From assembly GCF_032108445.1 (NCBI RefSeq), contig NZ_CP134876.1, forward strand, positions 1,984,001 to 2,048,000: 64,000 bases of DNA, given 5' to 3'. Below, in pieces: positions 8,635 through 16,456 of the stretch (positions are counted from its first letter, which is position 1; every line of letters begins with the position of its first letter). The position numbers were made by a program, and so were the translations under genes. The notes below the pieces were generated by a model. The model was given only the letters and a program-made list of their open reading frames with translations. It searched no databases and was not told where the DNA came from. The DNA is from Micromonospora halotolerans. GTDB taxonomy: Bacteria; Actinomycetota; Actinomycetes; Mycobacteriales; Micromonosporaceae.

Positions 8635-9213
8635 ATGCGCCGTCGGCGGCTCCTGGCCGCCACGCTAGCTGTCGCACTGTGTGCCGGGTATCTGGCGGCC
8701 ACCCTCGGCCATCGCCTCGATCACGGCAGCTCGTGGTGGCACGGAGCTGATGCGGAGTCCCGCACGGAAGGGCCGAGGACGGAGGTGCGGTTCACGTTCA
8801 ATCCCGGAGGGCAGATCACGTTCGGCGCGTCCATCCGCAATCCCGGTCCTTGGCCGGTCACGATCACCGACATCGCGGTCGATGACGGTCCTGTCGATCA
8901 GCACGTGTTCAAGGTCGCGCGCTTGGCAGCAAACCATGCCGTCGATGAGGCCACTGCCGTCGCGTTCGACCCGGCCACGGCGGCGCCCTTGCGGTCGATC
9001 AGGGTGGGAGCGGGCAGGGATCTGCCGGTCCTCATAACGATCACGATTCCGGACGTGGAGCAGGCTCCCGGAGCCGGGCTCTTCTTCGATGACCTCGCGG
9101 TCGACTTCGAAGTTCTCGGCCTGCCTCGCCACCAGCGGGTCCAGATGGGGTTCCGCCTGTTCGTCCACTCTCCAACCGGCTATGTTCCCGCCGAAGGGCG
9201 GCCTGGGGATTAG
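8635..9213 (+). CDS. Hypothetical secreted or membrane-anchored protein
   Basis: Predicted 192 residues from ATG 8635, with CGGAGG at 8621-8626; the frame is open further upstream, but that part is Arg-rich and not protein-like. The N-terminus MRRRRLLAATLAVALCAGYLAATL is a signal peptide or membrane anchor. The rest is beta-rich (VRFTFNPGGQITFGASIRN, PWPVTITDIAVDDG, DLPVLITITIP, VDFEVLGL), suggesting one Ig-like or DUF4352-like extracytoplasmic domain. The specific family is unknown. The gene is isolated between two non-coding gaps. Confidence 0.65.
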   Translation: MRRRRLLAATLAVALCAGYLAATLGHRLDHGSSWWHGADAESRTEGPRTEVRFTFNPGGQITFGASIRNPGPWPVTITDIAVDDGPVDQHVFKVARLAANHAVDEATAVAFDPATAAPLRSIRVGAGRDLPVLITITIPDVEQAPGAGLFFDDLAVDFEVLGLPRHQRVQMGFRLFVHSPTGYVPAEGRPGD

Positions 9214-9297
9214 AAAAACATCGCGGTGCCTGATCGGGCGGCTTCGCTCCTGGTCAGCCCGTCCGTCGTTGTCGGGCAGCGTCGGCCTCGGCGGGCG

Positions 9298-9327
9298 GGC
9301 TTGGTTGTACGAATGGCTGTACAGCCG
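9298..9327. repeat. GTAC-N8-GTAC dyad, copy 2
   Basis: GGCTTGGTTGTAC (9298-9310), spacer GAATGGCT, then GTACAGCCG (9319-9327). It lies 85 bp after the preceding stop codon. Nearly the same sequence recurs at 13467-13500. Confidence 0.7.
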
Positions 9328-9601
9328 TCCGTACACGCGGTCGGCGTTGGCGTACTCGTCTCGCTCGCGGAGCCGCCTCAGCGCCTAACGACCTCGTGCG
9401 TGATGGGCGTGGAGGGTGAAGTCCTGATCAGGATGCAGCTGACCCGCAACGCGCTCCTGAGCGCCGACTCGCGTCAAGGGGTTCAGGACCGCGAAGCCGG
9501 TCTGCCCAACCAGCTTGGCGACAATCTGCGCACTCGGGCTGAGTAGGTTGGCTGCGCAGTCAGGCGTGGCGGTCGCGAGGCGGAATGTTGTGCTGAATGG
9601 C

Positions 9602-9739
9602 CTATGCGTGGCTCCCGACGGTGACCGTGCCGATGGTCAACCGCGGTTCTCCTTCCAGGATCTCGCCGATGCGCTCCGCTTGGTCGTCGAGTTCCCGACG
9701 TTGGGAGGGGGTGAGCGGGGTCAACGGCTCGACGGTGAT
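9602..9739 (-). pseudogene. C-terminal remnant of a decayed gene
   Basis: The minus strand reads ITVEPLTPLTPSQRRELDDQ and continues to ..LTIGTVTVGSHA before TAG, about 45 residues with clear protein character. It is cut off upstream by an in-frame TGA two codons before the fragment. The ending resembles C-termini of winged-helix DNA-binding-domain proteins, but that is recollection only. No intact gene can be built, so I call it a remnant. Confidence 0.35.
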
Positions 9740-10074
9740 TCGTCAGGGCCCGGCCAGCAGCGCCCGAAGCGGGTGAGTAACACGATGCGAGCGCGCCTGC
9801 TCCGCGCGGCGGGCGTTGGCGCCACTGGCGCCCTTCCCCGACGGCCCCGTAGCGCGGGGGATAGAGCACCGCTCTCCGCCACCGAGGACGGCCATACCGA
9901 TACGTGCCCCAGCCGCAGTGCACGCGGCCAGCCGCCTCATCGCGTCCATCGCCGGTCCGTTGTCGCTGTCGCCACCGCGCCCCGACGCGCGGGTTCCCGC
10001 CGACGGTCGGGGCAGGCGTGCGCCCGGATCCGGTACCGCGGTCGTGCGGGCGCGTCGGCTCTCTTGACCGCCAA

Positions 10075-10110
10075 CTTCCTGCTTTACTACGGTACTAGTA
10101 AAGCAGGAAG
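10075..10110. promoter_or_regulatory. 36-bp palindromic operator of the GntR-ABC operon
   Basis: Perfect inverted repeat with 15-bp arms (CTTCCTGCTTTACTA / TAGTAAAGCAGGAAG) and a 6-nt centre. It ends 7 bp before the GTG of the GntR gene, so the right arm overlaps the AGGAAGG ribosome site. YtrA-type GntR regulators usually repress their own operon, so this is the obvious autoregulatory site. Confidence 0.75.
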
Positions 10111-10117
10111 GGCTACC

Positions 10118-10513
10118 GTGTTCGTCTTCCGGCTCGACACCCACTCCGGCGTGCCGCCGTACCTGCAACTCGTCCAGCAGGTCCGCCAGGCGGTGCTGCT
10201 GGGCTTTCTCCAACCCGGTGACCGCCTCCCGCTCATCCGGGAGGTGGTCGAGGACCTGGCGATCAATCCGAACACCGTCGCCAAGGCGTACCGGCAGATG
10301 GAGCAGGAGAACCTGGTCACCGGCCGGCCCGGCCAGGGCACGTTCGTCAATGAACAGCAGTCGGCCGCGATGTCGGCATCGACGTACACGTCGCTGCGCC
10401 GCGGCCTGGCGACCTGGTTGCGCCGCGCCTACGCGGCCGGCCTCGACGAGCAGGCGGTCAACGCGCTCTTTACTTCCGTCCACCAGCAGACGAGGAATGA
10501 GGACGTGGCGTGA
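10118..10513 (+). CDS. GntR-family regulator, YtrA subfamily
   Basis: Predicted 131 residues from GTG 10118 with AGGAAGG just upstream. The N-terminal winged helix is typical (VPPYLQLVQQVRQAVLLGFL; GDRLPLIREVVEDLAINPNTVAKAYRQMEQENLV; GRPGQGTFV). The short, all-helical C-terminal part (about 50 residues, LRRGLATWLRRAYAAGLDEQAV) identifies the YtrA type, which has no large ligand domain. It is the first gene of a three-gene operon and overlaps the ABC ATPase start by 4 nt. The palindrome at 10075-10110 is its probable operator. The upstream frame to 9515 is non-coding in style. Confidence 0.9.
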   Translation: MFVFRLDTHSGVPPYLQLVQQVRQAVLLGFLQPGDRLPLIREVVEDLAINPNTVAKAYRQMEQENLVTGRPGQGTFVNEQQSAAMSASTYTSLRRGLATWLRRAYAAGLDEQAVNALFTSVHQQTRNEDVA

Positions 10514-11409
10514 CAGGGAACGAGTTCGCGCTGCGCACCGACGGTGTGGGCAAGCGGTACCGGAGGGGCTGGGCGCTGCGCGACTGCACCCTGGCCCTGC
10601 CGGCGGGCGGCGTGATCGCCCTCGTCGGGCCGAACGGCGCGGGAAAGACCACGCTGCTGCGCCTGGTCGTCGGGTTGCTGGCACCGAGCACCGGCACGGT
10701 GGAGGTCCTCGGCCACGACGTCACCGCCAGCACCCCGCAAACTCTGTCCCGGGTCGGGTTCCTGGCCCAGGACCACCCGCTGTACAAGCGCTTCACCGTC
10801 GCCGAGATGCTCCGCTTCGGCCGGGCCTGCAACCTGCGGTTCGACCAGGGGCTGGCCGAGCGCCGCCTGGCGAAGCTGGGCATCCCGCTCGACCGCAGGG
10901 CCGGTACGCTCTCCGGCGGTCAGCAGGCCCAGGTCGCGCTGGCTCTGGCCCTGGCGAAGCGGCCGGACCTGCTTGTCCTCGACGAGCCGGTGGCCAGCCT
11001 CGACCCGCTGGCCCGGCACGAGTTCCTGCAGGTCCTCATGGGCGCGGTGGCCGAAGGCGGGGTGACCGTCCTGTTCTCCTCCCACGTCGTGCACGAGCTG
11101 GAGCGCGTCTGCGACCACCTGGTCGTGCTCAACCACGGCCGGGTCACGCTCACCGGTGACATCGACACCCTCCTCGCCGAGCACCGGCTGCTCGTCGGCC
11201 CGCGCACGGCCACCGACCTCGACCGGGCCGGCGCCGTCGTGGAGGCCGTCCACAGCGACCGGCACACGACCCTGCTGGTACGCGACGGCGCGATCCCGGC
11301 CGCGCCTGGGTGGCAGGCCCAGCCGGTCGCGCTGGAGGACCTGGTGCTGGCGTACCTGCGCCGGCCGTCCGAGCCGAGCGCCGCGGTCACGTCGGGGGTG
11401 GCGGCATGA
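10510..11409 (+). CDS. ABC transporter ATP-binding protein
   Basis: Predicted 299 residues; GTG 10510 overlaps the GntR stop. Walker A GPNGAGKT is at residues 40-47. The Q-loop region (GFLAQDHPLY), the signature LSGGQ (about 135-139), Walker B LLVLDEP (about 154-160) and a switch His (FSSHVVHEL) all follow in order. A roughly 80-residue C-terminal extension resembles those of drug- or peptide-export ABC ATPases (CcmA/YtrB-like). It pairs with the permease encoded downstream. With a YtrA-type regulator the set resembles cell-envelope-stress exporters, but the substrate is not deducible. Confidence 0.92.
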   Translation: MTGNEFALRTDGVGKRYRRGWALRDCTLALPAGGVIALVGPNGAGKTTLLRLVVGLLAPSTGTVEVLGHDVTASTPQTLSRVGFLAQDHPLYKRFTVAEMLRFGRACNLRFDQGLAERRLAKLGIPLDRRAGTLSGGQQAQVALALALAKRPDLLVLDEPVASLDPLARHEFLQVLMGAVAEGGVTVLFSSHVVHELERVCDHLVVLNHGRVTLTGDIDTLLAEHRLLVGPRTATDLDRAGAVVEAVHSDRHTTLLVRDGAIPAAPGWQAQPVALEDLVLAYLRRPSEPSAAVTSGVAA

Positions 11410-12383
11410 CGTGGTTGATCTGGCGCCAGCACCGGACCGAGGTCTGCGTCCTGGGTTTGCTTGTCGGCATGTTCGGCATTGCCCTGCTCGTGCTCGGGAC
11501 GCAGGCCCACGACCTGTTCCCCGGCGGTCCCGCCCGGTGTGCGGGAGAGGCCGGTATCAACGAGGCCTGCGCGGCCTCCTTCCGCCGGCTCGACGAAGAG
11601 TACGGGTACGTCGAGAACCTCCTGGCGGGCTTCTATCTGGTCCCCGTCGTCATCGGTGCGTTCCTCGGTGCGCCGCTGCTCGCGCGCGAACTGGAGGACG
11701 GCACCTGGCAGCTCGCCTGGACGCAGGCCGTGCCGCGGATGCGCTGGCTGGCGGCCAAGCTCGCGGCACTCGCCGGCGTCACCGTCACGCTCACCGGGAT
11801 GTTCACCGCGGTGCTCACCTGGTTCCGTCAGCCATTCGACGCGTGGGAAGGACGGTTCCAGTACGACGCCTTCGACCTGGAGGGACTTGTTCCGGTGGCG
11901 TACGCGCTGTTCGCATTCGGCGTCGCCACCGCCGCGGGGGCGATCCTGCGGCGCAGCCTGCCCGCGTTCGGCGTCGCGTTCGGGGCGTTCCTCGCCGCCC
12001 GGATGTCGGTGGCACTGTTGGCCCGTCCCGCGTACGCCACGCCGCTCACCACCATGGAGCCGGTCCCCGTCGGCGGCTCGAAGGACCAGGCGGGGCACGG
12101 GTCCGTGCCCAGCTTCGCTGACTGGATGATCGACCACGGCTACGCAGACGCCACCGGGCGCAGGCTGAGCTGGACCGAGTACTACGAGCTGGAGGGCGCC
12201 GCCAACCGGGCCGGCACCAACCTCAACCAGTTCCTGCACGCGAGGGGCATCCAGCAGTTCGGGGTCTACCACCCGGCCGACCGGTTCTGGACGTTCCAGC
12301 TCATCGAGGCGGCCCTGTTCATCGCCGTCGCGGCGGTCCTGATCAGTGTGGTGGTGTGGCGGGTACGGCGCCGTGTGATCTAG
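11406..12383 (+). CDS. ABC-2-type transporter permease
   Basis: Predicted 325 residues; ATG 11406 overlaps the ATPase stop (ATGA). MTWLIWRQHRTE is the usual opening of this actinobacterial permease group. About six membrane helices are visible: VCVLGLLVGMFGIALLVL, LLAGFYLVPVVIGAFLGAPLLA, LAGVTVTLTGMFTAVL, LVPVAYALFAFGVATAAGAIL, FGVAFGAFLAARMSVALL and a last helix near LFIAVAAVLISVVVW. A loop of about 80 residues lies before the final helix. The cytoplasmic segment ARELEDGTWQLAWTQAV is typical of the family. It forms an exporter with the preceding ATPase. Confidence 0.88.
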   Translation: MTWLIWRQHRTEVCVLGLLVGMFGIALLVLGTQAHDLFPGGPARCAGEAGINEACAASFRRLDEEYGYVENLLAGFYLVPVVIGAFLGAPLLARELEDGTWQLAWTQAVPRMRWLAAKLAALAGVTVTLTGMFTAVLTWFRQPFDAWEGRFQYDAFDLEGLVPVAYALFAFGVATAAGAILRRSLPAFGVAFGAFLAARMSVALLARPAYATPLTTMEPVPVGGSKDQAGHGSVPSFADWMIDHGYADATGRRLSWTEYYELEGAANRAGTNLNQFLHARGIQQFGVYHPADRFWTFQLIEAALFIAVAAVLISVVVWRVRRRVI

Positions 12384-12510
12384 TGCCCTGACCACAAACG
12401 TTCACGGTGTTGGTTGACACGCTGTTCGGCTTGTCGGCCGGGCGGCGTGTCGACGTTCACGCTAGGTTGGCTGCTCGCTTGGCTGCTCGGCCTCAAAACG
12501 GCAAGCAAAA

Positions 12511-12551
12511 GGCCCAGGTCATGGTCGGCGATCAAGCCGGTGACCTGGGCC
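12511..12551. terminator. Hairpin beside the left att site
   Basis: Perfect 11-bp arms GGCCCAGGTCA / TGACCTGGGCC with a 19-nt loop, 8 bp before the att repeat. The hairpin at the end of the integrase gene at 17760 has the same CCCAGGTC/GACCTGGG core and the same position relative to its att copy. Confidence 0.6.
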
Positions 12552-12559
12552 CTTCTATG

Positions 12560-12602
12560 GAGCCGTCTGACGGAATCGAACCGTCGACCTACGCATTACG
12601 AG
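12560..12602. repeat. Left attachment site (tRNA-Thr 3' copy)
   Basis: 43 bp identical, apart from one base (T at 12566 against C at 17798), to 17792-17834, the 3' half of the tRNA-Thr gene. It cannot form a complete tRNA because the sequence diverges after the anticodon. It is the direct repeat left by site-specific integration. Confidence 0.88.
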
Positions 12603-12972
12603 ATCAAGTTGCCCACGGCGGTCTACCTGCCCTAATCCCACCTGGCCTGCGGAAATCCCTCTCGGCATCTCTCGGTGTCGGTGGTCGCGGTCCGGCCTCT
12701 TGAGGACTAAATGAGGACTGATGCAGTGCGGTGCCGCCATCTGATCCGTAGATTCCCAAGACCATGCCCAGCCGTCCGGTGCCGTCCGCCTGGTCCTGGT
12801 CCTCAAGCGCTCGGCAACGCGATCGGTCCCGTCCCGTCCGATCCCGTCCGCCCCGGTGGCTCCCATCCTTTGCTCCCACGTCGACTAGCCCGCCCCGCGG
12901 ATCCTCCTCGGCGACCTCGGCGTCGCCGTCGCGCCAGGGCCGCAGCAGCCTGTCTCAAAGTCCGGCTCATTT

Positions 12973-12989
12973 GATCTTGTGGCAAGATC
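12973..12989. promoter_or_regulatory. Dyad in front of the VOC gene
   Basis: GATCTTG-TGG-CAAGATC, perfect 7-bp arms, ending 5 bp before ATG 12995. The position suits an operator or leader hairpin. No regulator gene is adjacent. Confidence 0.45.
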
Positions 12990-12994
12990 GCGGG

Positions 12995-13405
12995 ATGCTA
13001 CGACTAACCGACTTCATCATCGATTGCCCGGACACGATGAAGCTGGCAGCCTTCTACTCTGGGGTGATGGGGCTCCCGGTCAAGGAGGGCAGTAACGAGA
13101 ACTGGGCCGGTATCCAGTTCGGCGAGATCGAACTGGCCTTCATCCAGGTGGAGGACTACCGCGCCCCGCAGTGGCCCGACAGCGAGCACCCCAAGCAGTT
13201 CCACCTCGACTTCGAAGTCGACGACATCGAGGCCGAACAGCGCCGCGTCCTGGCCCTCGACGCGACCCTGCAGCAGGACTGCATCGGCCCCGACGGCTAC
13301 GGCTTCCGCGTCTACGCCGACCCCATTGGCCACCCCTTCTGCCTCTGCCGTAACAAGGGTGTCATTTGGACCGATCAGGGCCCCATCTGGCCCAAGCGCG
13401 ACTAG
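12995..13405 (+). CDS. VOC superfamily (glyoxalase-like) protein
   Basis: Predicted 136 residues from ATG 12995; the longer open frame upstream is Ser/Arg noise. It starts MLRLTDFIIDCPDTMKLAAFYSGVMGLPV, the hallmark of the Glyoxalase_6-type VOC fold. Metal-ligand candidates are in HLDFEVDDIEAEQRRVLALDA and the final FRVYADPIGHPFCLC. One VOC unit is present, so it probably works as a dimer. The substrate is unknown: such proteins range from dioxygenases to antibiotic-binding proteins. It is cargo in the integrated element, and a dyad sits directly before its start. Confidence 0.85.
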   Translation: MLRLTDFIIDCPDTMKLAAFYSGVMGLPVKEGSNENWAGIQFGEIELAFIQVEDYRAPQWPDSEHPKQFHLDFEVDDIEAEQRRVLALDATLQQDCIGPDGYGFRVYADPIGHPFCLCRNKGVIWTDQGPIWPKRD

Positions 13406-13466
13406 TAGTGCCTCTGGCCTGCGTGGCTTGTCTGCTGCTGCCGCCCGCCGGCAACCCTGGGCAGCT

Positions 13467-13500
13467 GGCTTGGCTGTACGAATGGTTGTACAGCCAAGCC
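13467..13500. repeat. GTAC-N8-GTAC dyad, copy 3 (perfect)
   Basis: GGCTTGGCTGTAC (13467-13479), 8-nt spacer, GTACAGCCAAGCC (13488-13500): perfect 13-bp arms. It lies 62 bp after the VOC stop. It could be an operator, a REP-like element or a terminator, but no T-tract follows. Confidence 0.75.
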
Positions 13501-13586
13501 AGATCATCCGGAAGTCCTCGGAACGTCATAGGGATGACGCGGAGAAGGCGGCCGACTACCGTCCCCAACGGGGCGTTGAGCCCGAC

Positions 13587-13742
13587 ATGACTTGGGGTGA
13601 TGTTCAGTTCGTCCGCACCCTGATCACGTATGCCATCAGTCGCTCGGCTGCTCGCAGCGCGCTGGCTACCGTCTTCTTCTTGACCGTCGGCGTCGTTCTG
13701 AGCACTGCTGCCAGCCTCGTCACCACCGATCCACAGCCTTGA
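13587..13742 (+). CDS. Possible small membrane peptide
   Basis: 51 residues from ATG 13587 (MTWGDVQFVRTLITYAISR) with one hydrophobic helix (ALATVFFLTVGVVLSTAASLV) and a short polar tail. No good ribosome site is visible. It could be a genuine small membrane protein of the integrated element or a chance frame. The surrounding 490 bp between the VOC gene and the IS110 transposase hold nothing else but the dyad at 13467. Confidence 0.3.
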   Translation: MTWGDVQFVRTLITYAISRSAARSALATVFFLTVGVVLSTAASLVTTDPQP

Positions 13743-13866
13743 TGAGCGGTGGAGGCGCTACCTAGCGGTTTGAGCGGATCTCCTCGTCGGGCAGTCGCCA
13801 GACCGTCCAGCCTCCCCGGACGGGGACAAGGTGGAGCGCCCTACCGGACGAGTCTCAATGGCGGTT

Positions 13867-15179
13867 GTCAAGGCGCGGGGCGGTTGGTGGTGTCAGGCGG
13901 GCGTCGTTGATGGTGGTTGGAGCTGGAAGCAGCGGTTGTCGCGGAGCAGTGCCCAGAGGACGTCGACGCGGCGGCGGGCGAGGGCTATCAGCGCCTGCTG
14001 GTGTTTGCGTCCCTCAGCCCGTTTGCGCTGGTAGTAGTCCCGGCTTGGGCCGTTCATTCGCAGGGTGCTGAGCGAGGACATGTAGAACACGTGGCGCAGC
14101 CGTCGGTTGTAACGCTGCGGCCGGCGCAGGTTGGCGACGCGCTTGCCAGAGTCCCGTGCCACCGGCGCGAGGCCTGCGTAGGCGGCCAGGTGATCGGGGC
14201 TGGCGAAGGTCGACAGGTCCCCGACCGCGACGATGAACTCCGCCGCCGCCAGTGCCCCCATGCCGGGCAGGCTGCGAATGATGCCGGCCTGTGGGTGGTC
14301 GCTGAAGGCGGCCTCGATTGCCTTGTCGATGTTCCGCATCCGTCGGTGCAGTTGCAGCAGGTGGGTGGCCAGCTCGGCGGCGAGGTTAGCAGCGGTGTCC
14401 TGTCCCGGCAGGGTGAGATCCTGCTCAGCCGCGGCGGCCAACGCCTGATCGGCGACCTTGACGGCGTTCACTGCCCGATGCCGGCGCAGATGCGCCACGA
14501 GCTGCTCTCGACCGGCGGCGCGGATCTGCTCGGGCGTCTGAAAGGCGCTGATCAGAATCAACGTCGCGACGTTGGTGAAGGTTAACGCGCGTTCCAATAC
14601 CGGGGAGATCCCGAGCATCAAGCGGCGCAGCCGATTCACGGTGCGGACCCAGTCTTCGACCAGGTCGGCGCGGTGCGCGACCAGCAGCGCGAGTTTGGCG
14701 ATCAGCTCCGTCGGTGTCTCGACCGGCAGGAAGTCATGCCGCATCCGAGCGGTATTCGCGATCACCACCGCGTCACGCGCGTCGGTCTTGGCCTCTCCAG
14801 CGAACCCGTCGGCCATCGTCTTGACCGTGCGACCTGGGATATACAGCGTCTGCTGCCCTGCCAGCGCCAACATTGCCCGCAGCAGGGCGGTCTCGCAGCC
14901 GACCAGGTCGACTGCCCACACCACCTCGTCACCGGCGCCGACCCGCCTGATCAGGTCCGCAATCGCCTGCTGATCGTTGGCCACTCGCGTCGACCACAGC
15001 ACCCGCCCGCCCACGTCCACCGCCGCAGCGTGGTGAGCCTGCTTGCCCGCGTCCACGCCTACCCATACCTGCGCCAAGCCGTCCTCCCGAAGCACCCAGA
15101 TCCAGGTCACCTCGGACGACCCCGCCGGCAGTTCCTTAGCAAGCGACGATTCGCAGATCTCAATCAGCGGTCAAGGCGC
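13867..15179. mobile_element. IS110-family insertion sequence (ends tentative)
   Basis: The transposase is bracketed by the 10-bp direct repeat GTCAAGGCGC at 13867-13876 and 15170-15179. This gives about 1.3 kb, right for IS110, whose members lack long terminal inverted repeats. A stem (GGGCTGGCTGGG.. / ..CCCAGCCAACCC) lies just outside the right repeat at 15184-15250, so the true end could be further out. Confidence 0.5.
13893..15077 (-). CDS. IS110-family transposase
   Basis: 394 residues from TTG 15077, which has GGGAGGA four bases upstream; an in-frame ATG at 15110 would add 11 residues. The N-terminal DEDD/RuvC-like domain shows GVDAGKQAHHAAAVD, VDLVGCETALL and KTDARDA. The C-terminal Transposase_20 half shows IRSLPGMGALAAAEFIVAVGD, the LAAYAGLAPVARDSGKR segment and the late DYYQRKRAEGRKHQQAL helix carrying the conserved Ser/Arg/Lys region. 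Length and motifs look intact, so the element may still be active. IS110 enzymes are guided by a bridge RNA made from the element's non-coding end. Confidence 0.92.
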   Translation of the reverse strand: MAQVWVGVDAGKQAHHAAAVDVGGRVLWSTRVANDQQAIADLIRRVGAGDEVVWAVDLVGCETALLRAMLALAGQQTLYIPGRTVKTMADGFAGEAKTDARDAVVIANTARMRHDFLPVETPTELIAKLALLVAHRADLVEDWVRTVNRLRRLMLGISPVLERALTFTNVATLILISAFQTPEQIRAAGREQLVAHLRRHRAVNAVKVADQALAAAAEQDLTLPGQDTAANLAAELATHLLQLHRRMRNIDKAIEAAFSDHPQAGIIRSLPGMGALAAAEFIVAVGDLSTFASPDHLAAYAGLAPVARDSGKRVANLRRPQRYNRRLRHVFYMSSLSTLRMNGPSRDYYQRKRAEGRKHQQALIALARRRVDVLWALLRDNRCFQLQPPSTTPA

Positions 15180-15360
15180 CCTGGGCTGGCTGGGCGGCCG
15201 CTCGTCCATGGCCACCTGACGGCAAACAACCTTGAGCCACACCCAGCCAACCCGGCGGCCCGGAACACCATCCAGACGCAGAAACCCTAAGGAACGACCT
15301 TGGCCCCGTCCGGGGAGGCTGGTAGCCCTTGTGGTGCCCGATGAGGTGATCCGCGGCGGC

Positions 15361-15404
15361 ATCTCTGAGGAGGGCCGGGGTTCGGGGCAGAGCCCCGAGG
15401 TCTT
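15361..15404. repeat. Dispersed hairpin repeat, copy 2
   Basis: 44 bp matching 3861-3905 with only a few differences. It contains the hairpin GGGGTTCGGGGC / AGCCCCGAGG. It lies just upstream of the point where the rep gene loses its N-terminal part. Confidence 0.7.
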
Positions 15405-15427
15405 CGTGGTCCTGGTCGTCCTCAAGC

Positions 15428-16456
15428 GTGGCCGGCCGGCCCGGCCGATGCCGGCCGGAGGTCGCCAGCAGGCCGGGGCCGGGCCGGCGCGGCCGCTTTG
15501 CGGGCCGCCTTGACAGGTTCTGGCAGAACCTGCGCCGCGCCGTGGGCTGGAACGTCCAATACGCGGGCGCAGTCGAGCCGCAACGCCGCCTTGCCCCGCA
15601 CGCGCACTTCGCCATGCGCGGCACCATCCCCCGCGCCCTCGTCCGGCAAGTAGCCGCCGCCACCTACCACCAAGTCTGGTGGCCCCCGGCGCACGAGCTG
15701 GTCTACGAACCGGGAAGGGCGCCGCAGTGGAACGCCCACGCCGCCGGCTACACCGACCCCGAGACCGGCGAGTTGCTGCCGTCGTGGGATGACGCCCTGG
15801 ACCTGGTCGACGCCGACCCCGACGCCGAGCCGGTGCACGTGGTCCGCTTCGGCAGCCAGGTCGACGCGAAGGGTGTGCTCGCCGGCACCAAGGACGCCGA
15901 TCGGTGCGTCGGGTACATCACCAAGTACCTCACCAAACAGGCCGCCGACTGCCACGACGTCACCACGGCCAGGCAGCGGGCGCACCTAGAACGGCTGTGG
16001 CAAGAGCTGCGGCACACCCCGTGCTCGGAGCGGTGCGCCAACTGGCTGCTCTACGGCATCCAACCCAAGAAGGCCCGCCCCGGGCTGAAGCCGGGCAACT
16101 GCAAGAACAAGGTCCACAAGCGGGAAACCCTCGGTATCGGCGGCCGACGCGTCCTGATCTCTCGGCAGTGGTCCGGCAAGACCCTGGCCGATCACCGGGC
16201 CGACCGGCGCGAATGGGTCAAGGCGCTGCTCGGCGTCACCACCGACGCCGACACCGCCCCGACCGACTCCGACGCGGTGCGGCACGCCTGGGAACTCGCC
16301 AAACCCACCGACCCCGACGTGCCACCCCTGGGCCATCGGGTCCTGCGGGCCATCTCGGAGCGCATCCAATGGCGGGCACAGCTCGACGCCGCGAGACGGG
16401 CCGCCGACCCGTCCAATGTTTCGGCAACTGCCACAACTCAGGAGGGAACAGCATGA
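15428..16456 (+). pseudogene. AICE replication initiator (RepSA-like), N-terminally truncated
   Basis: Family-like sequence begins abruptly at LDRFWQNLRRAVGWNVQY (about 15509) and continues through RLAPHAHFAMRGTIPRALVRQ, VRFGSQVDAKGVLAG, YITKYLTKQ, and CSERCANWLLYGIQPKKARPG to the end. RepSA-type rolling-circle initiators of pSAM2-like elements are normally about 450-500 residues, so roughly the first 130-150 are missing. The HAHF metal motif is kept. The 80 bp before the break encode only Gly/Arg/Pro noise. The stop overlaps the xis start (ATGA). The repeat at 15361 and the IS110 insertion lie where the lost part should be. Confidence 0.75.

Larger units (their letters stand above)
9214..10074. 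other. Gene-poor gap with gene debris
   Basis: About 860 bp without an intact gene. It contains a GTAC-N8-GTAC dyad at 9298 and a C-terminal gene fragment on the minus strand at 9602-9739. It looks like decayed accessory DNA. Confidence 0.5.
12384..12994. other. Gap containing the left end of the integrated element
   Basis: About 610 bp without a gene. It holds a hairpin at 12511, the tRNA-Thr att copy at 12560-12602, and a dyad at 12973 just before the VOC gene. The rest shows no coding character. Confidence 0.6.

Noticed and set aside
12560..12632. Second intact tRNA-Thr gene
   Set aside because: The match to the tRNA ends after the anticodon loop; the D-arm and the 5' acceptor strand are missing, so it is an att copy.
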